A stretch of 64,000 nt of DNA, from contig CAILEM010000008.1 of assembly GCA_903833215.1 (NCBI GenBank), forward strand, positions 1 to 64,000, written 5' to 3'. Of the stretch, positions 42,111 through 50,405 are shown piece after piece. Under the pieces are notes generated by a model that was not told where the DNA came from, searched no databases, and worked only from the letters and a program-made list of their open reading frames with translations. Source of the stretch: an uncultured Armatimonadota bacterium (GTDB lineage: Bacteria; Armatimonadota; Fimbriimonadia; Fimbriimonadales; Fimbriimonadaceae). The translations under genes were made by a program, and so were the position numbers. Within the stretch, counting starts at the first letter, position 1; each line of letters opens with the position of its first letter.

Positions 42111-43098
42111 AAGGGCGGTTATACAATCGATTGGGCATGCATTGCCCACAAAAGTCTTGACGAATGCCGATCTAGAAACAATGGTCGACACCAACGACGA
42201 GTGGATCGTTCAGAGAACGGGCATTCGAGAGCGCAGAGTTTGCGAAGGGCCTATTGAGTGCACAGGATGGCTCGCCCTGAACGCTTCACGCGAAGCGATA
42301 GACCGCGCAGGAATTGATCCGTTGGATATTGGGCTCGTTCTCTGCGGAACAGTGTCTGGTGATTTCATCTGGCCTTCTACGGCATGTATGGTCCAAGACC
42401 AAGTCGGCGCGAAGAACGCGGGCGCGTTCGACGTAAGCGCTGCATGCGCGGGATTTATCTACGCCTTGTCCAATGCGGCGGCAATGGTTGTCACAGGTCA
42501 AGTCGATCATGCTCTTGTCATTGGAGTGGATTCACTCAGTAAGCAAGTCAATTGGGAAGACCGCTCGACTGCCATTCTTTTCGGGGATGGAGCGGGAGCT
42601 GTGGTGGTCAGCGCCATGGATGACTCCGAAACGGATCGTGGATTGCTTGGAACAGTGCTTCTATCGGACGGCAGCGGATCGAAATTCATCTGCATCGATG
42701 TCGGAGGATCTCGCTACCCTTGGGGCAGCGAGCAGGCCGAAGGCAAACGAAACAAGATCACGATGATGGGGTCCGAGGTTTACCGATTCGCGGTCCAATC
42801 GATGGGTGACGCCTGTTGCAAGGTGCTCGACAAAGTCGGCATGACTCCCGACGAAATCGATCTCTTTGTCCCGCACCAAGCCAATCTTCGCATCATTGAG
42901 TCCTCAGCCAAACGACTTGGACTCCCACCTGAAAAGGTGTTCCTAAACGTCCACAAATACGGCAACACCAGCGCCGGTTCCATTCCTCTGGGATTATACG
43001 AAGCGGAGGCCGAAGGCCGCCTCAAGAAGGGCATGACCGTCTTGACTGTCGGATTTGGTGCCGGACTCGTCTGGGGTGCCAACGTTATCCGCTGGTAG
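42103..43098 (+). CDS. fabH: Beta-ketoacyl-ACP synthase III
   Basis: Condenses acetyl-CoA (or branched acyl-CoA) with malonyl-ACP to start fatty acid synthesis; 331 residues. The catalytic triad is complete: Cys115 in VSAACAGFIYAL, His258 in PHQANLRI and Asn288 in YGNTSAGSIPL. The opening TNDEWIVQRTGI and the final GFGAGLVWGANVI are family signatures. Last gene of the yceD-plsX-fabH operon; a terminator follows. Confidence 0.96.
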   Translation: MSRRAVIQSIGHALPTKVLTNADLETMVDTNDEWIVQRTGIRERRVCEGPIECTGWLALNASREAIDRAGIDPLDIGLVLCGTVSGDFIWPSTACMVQDQVGAKNAGAFDVSAACAGFIYALSNAAAMVVTGQVDHALVIGVDSLSKQVNWEDRSTAILFGDGAGAVVVSAMDDSETDRGLLGTVLLSDGSGSKFICIDVGGSRYPWGSEQAEGKRNKITMMGSEVYRFAVQSMGDACCKVLDKVGMTPDEIDLFVPHQANLRIIESSAKRLGLPPEKVFLNVHKYGNTSAGSIPLGLYEAEAEGRLKKGMTVLTVGFGAGLVWGANVIRW

Positions 43099-43138
43099 GG
43101 ATTCAAAACTCCCTTTTTTCAAGGGATCCTAAAATAGT

Positions 43139-43174
43139 GAAAGCCCGCCCCGCGATATTGCGGGACGGGCTTTC
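43139..43174. terminator. Terminator between fabH and a small minus-strand gene
   Basis: Stem GAAAGCCCGCCCCGC (43139-43153) with GCGGGACGGGCTTTC (43160-43174), one mismatch, 6-base loop. T-rich sequence flanks it on both strands, so it can serve both converging genes. Confidence 0.8.
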
Positions 43175-43184
43175 TGGTTCTTGC

Positions 43185-43385
43185 CTACAACAGGCTTACA
43201 GCGAATTCGGCGCCAAGTTCGCACAATGCTAACTCGACCAGCGCTCGAGAGGCGGCATCGTTGCCCTCTAGACGCCGGTCTTGTAGCCATCGCAGCGCTT
43301 CGCGATCGCCAATCTTAGCTTGGTCGAGTGCCCAAGCGATCGCTGTCTCCGATAAGTTTATGTCTATTAATTGATTCTGCTTCAT
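43185..43385 (-). CDS. Small protein of unknown function
   Basis: A 66-residue, probably helical and acidic protein (LSETAIAWALDQAKIGDREALRWLQDRRLEG). There is no Shine-Dalgarno before the ATG and no recognised family. Its stop lies ten bases from the 43139 hairpin, which has a T-rich tail in its direction, and the sequence has ordered amphipathic periodicity. These favour a real gene, but the evidence is modest. Confidence 0.4.
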   Translation of the reverse strand: MKQNQLIDINLSETAIAWALDQAKIGDREALRWLQDRRLEGNDAASRALVELALCELGAEFAVSLL

Positions 43386-43527
43386 ACCAAACTGACCCTT
43401 ACGTCGATGCCGACGGTAATTTTTCGATTCTTTTGAGTTTCTTCTCTTGCTTTATCGTAAATCGAAACCGTGGGGTTCCAATCTTAGAAAAATTTAGGTC
43501 TTTCCTCACTCTTCCAAATAAACTGAA

Positions 43528-43559
43528 AGGCCGGTTACAGAATGTTCTGCAACCGGCCT
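43528..43559 (-). terminator. Intrinsic terminator of the malate/lactate dehydrogenase gene
   Basis: AGGCCGGTT / AACCGGCCT arms with an inner CAGAA-TG-TTCTG extension (one A-C mismatch). Read on the minus strand it is followed by TTCAGTTTATTT. Confidence 0.8.
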
Positions 43560-43581
43560 ATCCAGATTAGTTAATTATATC

Positions 43582-44505
43582 TTAGCTAATCTGAGCTAGA
43601 ACGTCCTTCAGCGACTGTGCCGATTTATGCAGACCTTCCCTTTCAGTATCGTTAACCGCGGGCTCGATGACCTCTATCACGCCGCTTCTTCCAACCTTCG
43701 TTGGAAGTGAAAGCGAGATGTCGGAAATACCGAGCGTCCCTTTCTGCCAAGAACTGACGGGTAAAACCTTCTCAGTGTTCAGTGCAATCGCTTCCACGAC
43801 CTCTTTTATTGAAACACCGACAGCTCTTCCCGCGCCGCCCTTAAGACGAATAACTTCCGCACCCGATTTGCGGGTGAATTCAAAAACTCCCTGAATTTCA
43901 GCGTCGTAGTTCGGGATCGAGCTTAAAGGTACCCCGCCGACGGTTGCCGACGAGAGGATCGGGACCATCGAATCACCGTGCTCACCTAGAATCAGAGCTT
44001 TCACATCGGTTGCGTTGAGCTTGAAGTGATCGGCAAGCAAGGAGCGGAAACGACATGTGTCCAGCACCGTACCGAGACCCAATACCTGTGGCTGGGGCAC
44101 GATTTCGGCTTGGGCAGCAAGGTGCGTAAGGATGTCTACAGGGTTGCTCACAACGACGATCGTCGCGCCGTCATTGAGTTTGCATCCCTTCAGATTTTCA
44201 AGAATTCCTTTGAACAGGCTGACATTTCGATTGACGAGTTCCAGTCGAGTCTCATCTGGCTTGCGTCGCAGACCCGCCGTGATGACAACGCAGTCGCTGC
44301 CGTCGACGATCGAGTACCCATCCGAACTTGTGAAGGTTTGGTTGGACGTCAACGAAGCACCATGGCGCAGATCGAGAGCTTCGCCTGCGGCCATTTCCCC
44401 GTTCATGTCTACGAGCGCGATCTCTCGGACGACGCCGCCAAACTGCAATGCGTACGCCGCGTCCGATCCGACGCGTCCGCCTCCACCAATGATGCTTACT
44501 TTCAT
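43582..44505 (-). CDS. mdh: Malate/L-lactate dehydrogenase family NAD enzyme
   Basis: A 307-residue NAD-dependent 2-hydroxyacid dehydrogenase. The Rossmann loop is IIGGGGRVGSDAA with Asp after beta-2 (ALVDMN), indicating NAD. Substrate and catalytic elements are NPVDILTHLA, the arginine in LDTCRFR and the histidine in GEHGDSMVP. At the specificity position of the mobile loop (ITAGLRRKPDETRLEL) the residue before KP is Arg, as in malate dehydrogenase, whereas ETRLEL around it resembles lactate dehydrogenases. I favour malate dehydrogenase. The gene is monocistronic, or possibly follows the M56 gene at 63 bases; a clear terminator follows. Confidence 0.88.
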   Translation of the reverse strand: MKVSIIGGGGRVGSDAAYALQFGGVVREIALVDMNGEMAAGEALDLRHGASLTSNQTFTSSDGYSIVDGSDCVVITAGLRRKPDETRLELVNRNVSLFKGILENLKGCKLNDGATIVVVSNPVDILTHLAAQAEIVPQPQVLGLGTVLDTCRFRSLLADHFKLNATDVKALILGEHGDSMVPILSSATVGGVPLSSIPNYDAEIQGVFEFTRKSGAEVIRLKGGAGRAVGVSIKEVVEAIALNTEKVLPVSSWQKGTLGISDISLSLPTKVGRSGVIEVIEPAVNDTEREGLHKSAQSLKDVLAQIS

Positions 44506-44568
44506 AGTTTCCTATTATGGCATTTTGGTTGGCGGGCGGACGCGAAATCAGGAGGTTGAAATAGACCT

Positions 44569-46677
44569 CTAACCCTTAGTTTTGACCCTAATTGTCTTGG
44601 TCTTGACCGATGATTTTGTCTTCGTTTCGGTGGACTTTCCGTAGACGACTTTGACGCTGTCCCCAACGATCTTAATGTCGCCGCCATTCACATAGACGAC
44701 GGTTGGCTTGGTATCGTGCAAGACTCGTACTTCGTGAACCTTAGGGTTGTCTTCGGTCACATATGTCGTCGTGGTTGTCTCGGTTGAGGGCTTCCCGTCG
44801 GCTTTGTGTGCAACTTTGTACTTGATGACCTTGACGTTCTTTGGAGAATCACCCACAGTCGTGAAAGTGATGTTCCCATCCGCCAACACGCCCTTAAGGT
44901 CATCTGACTTTAGCTCCTTCACGATCATTGCCGAACCTTTCGAATCATCGGTGGTGACGAAGACAGCATCGTCAGATTTTGTTGTGACCACAGTTTTGGA
45001 TTCTTTTGTTGCCTCCCCCTTGACTCGAATCTTTTTGGTCAAGGTGACGACTCCTGTTTTCGGATCCTTCTGAGCGTCAATCGTGACGGTCATGGGTTTT
45101 TCACTGTCTTGTTTGACTGTGAAGGAGTCTCCATTAACAGTAAAGGTCGCAGGGCCATCGTGCCCGGAATCGGTAGTCACCGTGGTCGTGATTCTATGCT
45201 CTTTCTTTTCACCGGGCTTAAGGTCATCGCTGTCTCTTGTTTCAACGAGCTCGATGTGTCGTCCGGGTAGATGATTTTTATCAAACTTGGTATCCCCGTC
45301 GACAGTTGTGATGAAAGTTGTTCCTTTGTCGCTCGGGTTAACTTGGACCTTCATGACCTTGCCAGTAGGATGTCCGTCGACCGTTAGGAACTTCGTATTG
45401 CCTTTAACCTTTATCACTTTCATGTCATCGCTTAGCTGCAGAAAAAGGGGTTCTGTCGTCTCGGACTTGGTCACTTTGCCGTCCTGGATTTTTACCACTT
45501 TGACCTGGACGACATGATCAGCCTTCTTGGCTCCCTGCTTCTGCGGCTTTTGAGTCACGACGACTGAGTGCGTCTTTTTGTCAAATTGAGCGTGAAGCTC
45601 GACCGTATCTTGCAGCGTGGGTGGATTTGGCGCGGCCACGATATGAGTTCCGCCAATGAGGGTGACCCCGGCGGCGAGGGAAATCGCCATAAGCGCTATG
45701 TGTCTGGTGTTCATTTTTGTTGTGAGTCTCCTTTGAGGGTCAAGCAATCCCTTCACCCGCTCTTCAAGTTTCCAAGCCCTTGTCATAAGGCCAACGGAGT
45801 TGGACGCGGTTAGGTGTCGGGGGGCAATGCCAAGGGCAACGGTTAGTAGCGTTGCCGCATATTGGGGTGCAGTCGTGACACGAAGAGCAACGTTATCGCA
45901 GACTTCTTCTCGAGCACGAACTAAATCGCGGTTCAGCAGGTGAACCAATGGGTGGGGCCAGTAACTTGCCTCAACGAGGCGCTGTATCACTCCGATCAGC
46001 GGATCGCGCTGCCGAACATGAGTCAGTTCGTGGGCCAACACGCAGCTCAACTGTTGGTCATTGAGTTGGTCAAGTAACTTCTCCGGCAGAATCACCATCG
46101 TGTTTCGTGGACCAACGACGACGGGACTATGAAGCTTTCGCGAAAATCGAATAGGCACGTTGGGCATCCCGCCGTTCTGAACCAGATACTGAATAGCAGC
46201 ATCAAGATTTGGGTGGTCCAGTGGCTGAGCCGACAACCTAAGTCGCTTGACCTTTCGCATCCCTGCCCCAAGCCTAAACAATAGAACCGCACTGCCTCCG
46301 ATCCAAATGAGAATCATGAGGCTCGCCGTACTTCTTGCTCTCTCGAGTGTCCAATAGTGAGTGTTTGATCGGCTCGAACTGGATCTCACTGGTGCAGCCA
46401 CGCCGGAGGAAACTTCTGGCCCGTTCGGGTGCTCGGATTCCAGCGAGATCTGCATCGTGTGCCAGCCGAGACGTTGCAGCCCAAGGGTTGTGAACGGCGC
46501 GACAAGGACACATGCTAGAGCGCACACACAAATTCCATGGCGTAAAGCCGCATTTTGGCGCGCTGCCATCCGACCAAATCCCAGTGCCACTAGGGTCACC
46601 AGTGTTATCTCGGCAAGCACCCGAACGATAAACGAAGCGATTTCATCGCCTGGATACATTTGTTGGAGCACATTCAT
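44569..46677 (-). CDS. BlaR1/MecR1-type M56 membrane metallopeptidase with long beta-rich tail
   Basis: A 702-residue antirepressor-type protease paired with BlaI. The first ~340 residues form the M56 membrane domain with hydrophobic helices near 15-32, 45-65, 117-137 and 330-347. The zinc motif is His216-Glu217 and His220 in VLAHELTHVRQRDP. Where BlaR1 carries a penicillin-binding sensor, this protein has ~350 extracytoplasmic residues rich in Lys, Thr, Val and Asp, with repeated strand units (VKVIKVKGNTKFLTVDGH, TVTTDSGHDGPATFTVNGDS). The signal it senses is therefore probably not a beta-lactam. Its ATG overlaps the blaI stop by four bases. Confidence 0.85.
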   Translation of the reverse strand: MNVLQQMYPGDEIASFIVRVLAEITLVTLVALGFGRMAARQNAALRHGICVCALACVLVAPFTTLGLQRLGWHTMQISLESEHPNGPEVSSGVAAPVRSSSSRSNTHYWTLERARSTASLMILIWIGGSAVLLFRLGAGMRKVKRLRLSAQPLDHPNLDAAIQYLVQNGGMPNVPIRFSRKLHSPVVVGPRNTMVILPEKLLDQLNDQQLSCVLAHELTHVRQRDPLIGVIQRLVEASYWPHPLVHLLNRDLVRAREEVCDNVALRVTTAPQYAATLLTVALGIAPRHLTASNSVGLMTRAWKLEERVKGLLDPQRRLTTKMNTRHIALMAISLAAGVTLIGGTHIVAAPNPPTLQDTVELHAQFDKKTHSVVVTQKPQKQGAKKADHVVQVKVVKIQDGKVTKSETTEPLFLQLSDDMKVIKVKGNTKFLTVDGHPTGKVMKVQVNPSDKGTTFITTVDGDTKFDKNHLPGRHIELVETRDSDDLKPGEKKEHRITTTVTTDSGHDGPATFTVNGDSFTVKQDSEKPMTVTIDAQKDPKTGVVTLTKKIRVKGEATKESKTVVTTKSDDAVFVTTDDSKGSAMIVKELKSDDLKGVLADGNITFTTVGDSPKNVKVIKYKVAHKADGKPSTETTTTTYVTEDNPKVHEVRVLHDTKPTVVYVNGGDIKIVGDSVKVVYGKSTETKTKSSVKTKTIRVKTKG

Positions 46678-47066
46678 CGTTGAGTCCTCTGTGCATTCTC
46701 GATCAAGGCACGAATCCTTTCAACTTCGTCGTCCTTTAGTTCTTGGCTCTCAAGCAACGCCATCACTAACCCTTCGGCCGAACCGTTGAAGGCCGTCTCA
46801 ACGAAGCGATTGACGACATGCTTCATTGTCGACTGCCTGGCCACCGCGGCTCGATAATGGAAAACTTTTCCTTCCGCACGATAAAGCAGCCAGCCCTTGT
46901 CGACGAGACGCGTCAACAACGTTTGGATCGTGTTGCGAGCGATTTTTCGTTTGTCGTGAAGTTCTCGCCAGATCTCTCCAAGCGTCGTTTCCGATTGATC
47001 CCAAACGATGTTCATGATCTCCATTTGGGTTTCAGAAAGGCTGGGCATATCTTGGGGGTCGCTCAT
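46674..47066 (-). CDS. blaI: BlaI/MecI-family repressor
   Basis: A 130-residue winged-helix repressor. The DNA-binding half has LSETQMEIMNIVWDQSETTLGEIWREL and ARNTIQTLLTRLVDKGWLLYRAEGKVFHYRA, followed by a C-terminal helical dimerisation segment. It should bind the operator at 47071-47115 and be cleaved when the adjacent M56 protease is activated. The ATG at 47066 is chosen; it starts the family pattern and lies five bases from the operator, whereas the open frame upstream would run through it. It overlaps the protease gene by ATGA. Confidence 0.93.
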   Translation of the reverse strand: MSDPQDMPSLSETQMEIMNIVWDQSETTLGEIWRELHDKRKIARNTIQTLLTRLVDKGWLLYRAEGKVFHYRAAVARQSTMKHVVNRFVETAFNGSAEGLVMALLESQELKDDEVERIRALIENAQRTQR

Positions 47067-47070
47067 GGTT

Positions 47071-47119
47071 ACACCTACAGTTGTAGGCGTATTGTACGCC
47101 AACAACTGTAGGTGTGCAA
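47071..47119 (-). promoter_or_regulatory. BlaI operator with embedded sigma-70 promoter
   Basis: A near-perfect 45-bp palindrome: outer arms ACACCTACAGTTGT (47071-47084) and ACAACTGTAGGTGT (47102-47115), inner arms GGCGTA and TACGCC, with TTG in the middle and one A-A mismatch per side. It contains TACA/TGTA half-sites typical of BlaI/MecI operators. On the minus strand TTGCAC (47119-47114), 17 bases and TACAAT (47096-47091) form a strong promoter, so repressor binding would cover the polymerase site. Confidence 0.85.
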
Positions 47120-47152
47120 GCAATATTTGGAAAATAGCCCCGGAATACAAAG

Positions 47153-47181
47153 AAAGGGCCTTCCCCTTGGGAAAGCCCTTT
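47153..47181 (-). terminator. Terminator of the 47.2-48.3 kb gene
   Basis: AAAGGGC / GCCCTTT outer arms and TTCCC / GGGAA inner arms form an interrupted hairpin. The + strand tail is TTTTTT and the minus-strand tail CTTTGTATT, so it can act for the minus-strand gene ending at 47215. Confidence 0.65.
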
Positions 47182-47214
47182 TTTGCAGATCGTAGGTAGA
47201 GACCGTCCGGTCAG

Positions 47215-48306
47215 TTATCCGCCTTTCTTACGGTCATTCTTTGTCTTTGTGGTTTGTGTGGGATGAACAACTCGGACGCCGCCGGGATTCTTTGTCGTCG
47301 TACCCACGCGAGCACTTCCAGCCGTCACAGGATTTCCAAGTGTTTTGTCCACGACAGGTTTGTCGATGACCGAGCCTGCACTTGGATTTCCAGGAATCGG
47401 CAACCGAGATCCAATGTGGTTATATCGTGAGCCGCCAGGATTGGCCTCTTCTGTCTTGGCGCGAATTCTGACGTACTTCGACACAACACCAACCGGAGGA
47501 GCCAAGGCAACTTGTGTCATTCCGGGATGCTTGGATGGCGGTCGGATACCAGCCTTCCTCTGCAGTTCTTTCAGTGCCGCGAACTGCATTCGGTCGTCTT
47601 CGGATACGGAAGGTGGCCTTCCGTTTGACCACGACGATCGGTTAAGAATCACAACTTGCCGAATGGGTGCCAAGACAACCACCGGTGTATCTCCGTAATA
47701 CATTGGAGCGAATACAGGGCTGCCAATCGACAACCAAGTCGAGTGGTAAAGCCTCATCTGCAGGTTGAAAACTGAGTAGGGATACGGATGCTCCCAAGTC
47801 CAATCAAACGGACATGGACCTGGATAGGACGGATACGGCTTGTAGTAGTACACGCACTGGAAGTCTCCAGTGGGAGTCACATCGCAACCCATCACCTGAT
47901 AGGGGCCATCTTGGTCAACCTGGAATTCTTGATGTGTATTGCGGATGTAGTCGCACTGGACGTACAGCTGGGAAAGCCCTTCATCACGTGCATCACCCGC
48001 TTCCGCGATTGACTGTTCGATGTTCTGCTGGATAGCATCACGGTCGATCTGGTGGAGATTGCCGTTGTCTCGGGCTTCTTCCTCGCGGACTGCAGCCATG
48101 TCGGCATCATAAAGCTGTTGGGCCGAAGCTACCGAGGCAGCAAACTGCTCTTCGATGGCCTGACGCTCTTGCTTGTGCGTATCCGGCCACACATCGAACA
48201 TGTAGATATGTCGAAGGCCAACCAAATAGTATTCGCGTGCGGCGCTTGCTTGGGCCGAGAGCCCGATCACCGTCGCAATGATTACCGGTAAAAGACGGAT
48301 TCTCAA
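47215..48306 (-). CDS. Secreted protein of unknown function, paralogue of the 48.5-50.3 kb gene
   Basis: A 363-residue exported protein. Signal peptide near 1-23 (IRLLPVIIATVIGLSAQASAA), then YYLVGLRHIYMFD, a coiled-coil-like acidic helix with many Gln/Glu/Ala (ERQAIEEQFAASVASAQQLYDADMAAVREEE), and a Pro/Tyr-rich beta domain (YYYKPYPSYPGPCPFDWTW, STWLSIGSPVFAPMYYG). The C-terminal tail is basic and Pro/Gly-rich. I chose the TTG at 48306 because GGAGGAACGC places a Shine-Dalgarno five bases before it; the ATG at 48318 overlaps that ribosome site. No family recognised. Confidence 0.7.
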   Translation of the reverse strand: MRIRLLPVIIATVIGLSAQASAAREYYLVGLRHIYMFDVWPDTHKQERQAIEEQFAASVASAQQLYDADMAAVREEEARDNGNLHQIDRDAIQQNIEQSIAEAGDARDEGLSQLYVQCDYIRNTHQEFQVDQDGPYQVMGCDVTPTGDFQCVYYYKPYPSYPGPCPFDWTWEHPYPYSVFNLQMRLYHSTWLSIGSPVFAPMYYGDTPVVVLAPIRQVVILNRSSWSNGRPPSVSEDDRMQFAALKELQRKAGIRPPSKHPGMTQVALAPPVGVVSKYVRIRAKTEEANPGGSRYNHIGSRLPIPGNPSAGSVIDKPVVDKTLGNPVTAGSARVGTTTKNPGGVRVVHPTQTTKTKNDRKKGG

Positions 48307-48424
48307 GCGTTCCTCCATGCCATCCTAGAAATTCCAGCCCGACATTCCGACCAAAAGGGTACCAGGAAAGGCATCTATCTTTTTAGACGCTGCATCCATT
48401 GTCGATATCGCGTCAAACACCCAC

Positions 48425-48456
48425 AAAAAACGCCCAGACTCAAATAAGCCTGGGCG
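48425..48456 (-). terminator. Intrinsic terminator of the SRYGR-repeat protein gene
   Basis: CGCCCAG / CTGGGCG stem (48431-48437 with 48450-48456). On the minus strand it is followed directly by TTTTTTGTGG. Confidence 0.88.
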
Positions 48457-48472
48457 CGATTCTATCGTTGGT

Positions 48473-50299
48473 TTAGTTCCCTTTCTTCTTCGGCAAAGCC
48501 GGAGGAGGAGTCGATGGCCTCGAAACGGGAGGCGCCGGTGGCCTTGAGACCGGAGGAGTATAAGTTGGCCTCGAAGGAGGCGGCGAACTCACGTGTGAGC
48601 TTGAGGAACTCGACGAGCTAGAGGTTCTCGATGATGAAGATTCGCCTCGAGAGCCACTTGGCGTATAGCCCCTTGACGAGCCAACACGGGAGCTGCTGCT
48701 TGAGCTGGTGGATCTCGTTCGGGAGTAGTCCGTGCCAGCGCTCGAAGAGGAGCCTGGAGGAGTTGAGCGCGTGGTGCTTGACCTTGTCGACGAAGCGCTA
48801 CCGGCGTAGCTGGAGGTGCCACCGGCCGGCGGTGTCGTGGTTCGATTGTAGCGAGACGACGATCCCGTCGCTGCTCCCGTTCGCCCAGAACCAACTATGG
48901 TTGTTCCAGCGGCATCCGTCGAACCCTGCGTCGTGCTAGAACCGGTGGCCGTCGAACTGCTGTTGCCAACACCTGATCGATTGTAGCGAGATCCAGCCGT
49001 CGCAGAACCGGTTCCTGTGGCACCCGTACGACCATAGCGAGAACCTGCCGTGGTCGTGCTGGTTGTGCCCGCCGGACTGGTGGTACCAGTTGGATTCGTC
49101 GTGCCTGTACTTCCAGTCGTGCCGGTGGGAATTGTCGTTGAACCGCTTCTTCCGTATCGCGAACCGGCTGTGGCTGATCCTCCAGGAAGCGTGGATCCAT
49201 TTCGACCATATCGGGAAGTACCTGTTGCGGCTCCCGCTTCAGTCGTCGAGTTGCCGGTTCGGCCGTAGCGAGATCCTGTAGTACCGGCTGGTGTGCCGGT
49301 TGCGCCCGCTGGTGCGGTGCGGCCATATCGAGAACCTGCGGTGGTGTTTGCTGGGGAAGTGGTGTTTGGAGCCCCGCCGGGAGCCGTCGTTCGATTGCCG
49401 TAGCGTGCCCCGCCTGCTGGACGAGTTCCAGCGGGGGTTCTTGTGACTGCGGTTTCGTTACGGGTTCTGCTGAGCCGAGCACCGGCAGGAAGCTGCTTGA
49501 ACTCTTTCAGAGGCCGCCCGCCAGGGCCGCGATCGAAATAGCCTGAACGTCGAAGCGTATCGTGGTTCCGCATAATGACGGATCTTTCACCGGCAGTGAT
49601 GCGCGGGGGGCGACCGCTGTCCCAACCACGTCGACTTACAATCACTTCCGTCCGGCACGGTGCTTCCACGATGAATACGGCGCCGCCGTAGTACATTGGC
49701 GCAAAAACAGGCGCGCCGATGGAAAGCCACGTGTTGTGGAAAAGACGAATTTGCATGCCAAAGGCGCCGTAAGCGTAGGGCTGGCCCCAAGCCCATCCGA
49801 ATGGGCAAACCTCTTCGCAAAGTGGATATGGGCGGTAGTAAACCACGTGGGAATATTCGCCGGTCGGAGCGGTCTGAACTTCGATTACATGATAGGGTCC
49901 ATCTTGGTCGACCTTGAATTCAGGATGACTCTCTCGAACTTCGTCCCGAACTGGGTAAATCTCAGCAAGAGCGCCTTCACGCTTTTCAGCTGCTTCGGCA
50001 ATGTCCTTCTCAAGGTTCTGCTGAACCTGGTCCCGATCTTCTTGATGAATGTTGCCGCTATCTTTGGCTTCTTCATCCTTAATCGAGGCCATGTCGGCAT
50101 CGTATTTCTTCTGAGCGTCGGCAACGGCAGCTGAATAGTCTTCTTCAATATTCTGACGGTCCAGCTCATGTGGATCCGGAAGGGCAGGGATGGAATAAAC
50201 GTGCCTCAACCCCACCAAATAGACGAGGTTGGCTGCTTTGGCTTGAACCATCAGGCCAAGGCTCGCCACCAATATCGGTAATACAAATCGGACTTTCAC
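48473..50299 (-). CDS. Secreted protein with SRYGR-repeat low-complexity tail
   Basis: A 608-residue exported protein sharing its first ~270 residues with the gene just downstream (YLVGLRHVYSIP, a QNIEEDYSAAVADAQKKYDA helix, VDQDGPYHV, NTWLSIGAPVFAPMYYGG). It differs in a ~330-residue tail of Ser, Thr, Gly and Ala in which (G/S)SRY(G/N)R recurs about eight times, ending in a Ser-run and a Pro-rich stretch (PPVSRPPAPPVSRP). The start is GTG at 50299, five bases after GGAGGA; a longer frame to 50329 lacks such a site. The pair is a tandem duplication with tail expansion. Probably a cell-surface or matrix protein; function unknown. Confidence 0.75.
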   Translation of the reverse strand: MKVRFVLPILVASLGLMVQAKAANLVYLVGLRHVYSIPALPDPHELDRQNIEEDYSAAVADAQKKYDADMASIKDEEAKDSGNIHQEDRDQVQQNLEKDIAEAAEKREGALAEIYPVRDEVRESHPEFKVDQDGPYHVIEVQTAPTGEYSHVVYYRPYPLCEEVCPFGWAWGQPYAYGAFGMQIRLFHNTWLSIGAPVFAPMYYGGAVFIVEAPCRTEVIVSRRGWDSGRPPRITAGERSVIMRNHDTLRRSGYFDRGPGGRPLKEFKQLPAGARLSRTRNETAVTRTPAGTRPAGGARYGNRTTAPGGAPNTTSPANTTAGSRYGRTAPAGATGTPAGTTGSRYGRTGNSTTEAGAATGTSRYGRNGSTLPGGSATAGSRYGRSGSTTIPTGTTGSTGTTNPTGTTSPAGTTSTTTAGSRYGRTGATGTGSATAGSRYNRSGVGNSSSTATGSSTTQGSTDAAGTTIVGSGRTGAATGSSSRYNRTTTPPAGGTSSYAGSASSTRSSTTRSTPPGSSSSAGTDYSRTRSTSSSSSSRVGSSRGYTPSGSRGESSSSRTSSSSSSSSSHVSSPPPSRPTYTPPVSRPPAPPVSRPSTPPPALPKKKGN

Positions 50300-50405
50300 T
50301 GATTCCTCCAAACCCCTACGAACACGCACAAGAACGCAATAGATATCATCCTAGCAAAATAACTCGCTCGTAAGCTACTACCATCATTACGTCGGCAAAT
50401 GTGGC

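Noticed and set aside
48589-49482. Long open frames inside the SRYGR-repeat gene on the same strand but another frame
   Set aside because: They arise from the biased codon repeats of the low-complexity tail and show no independent start signals or known domains.
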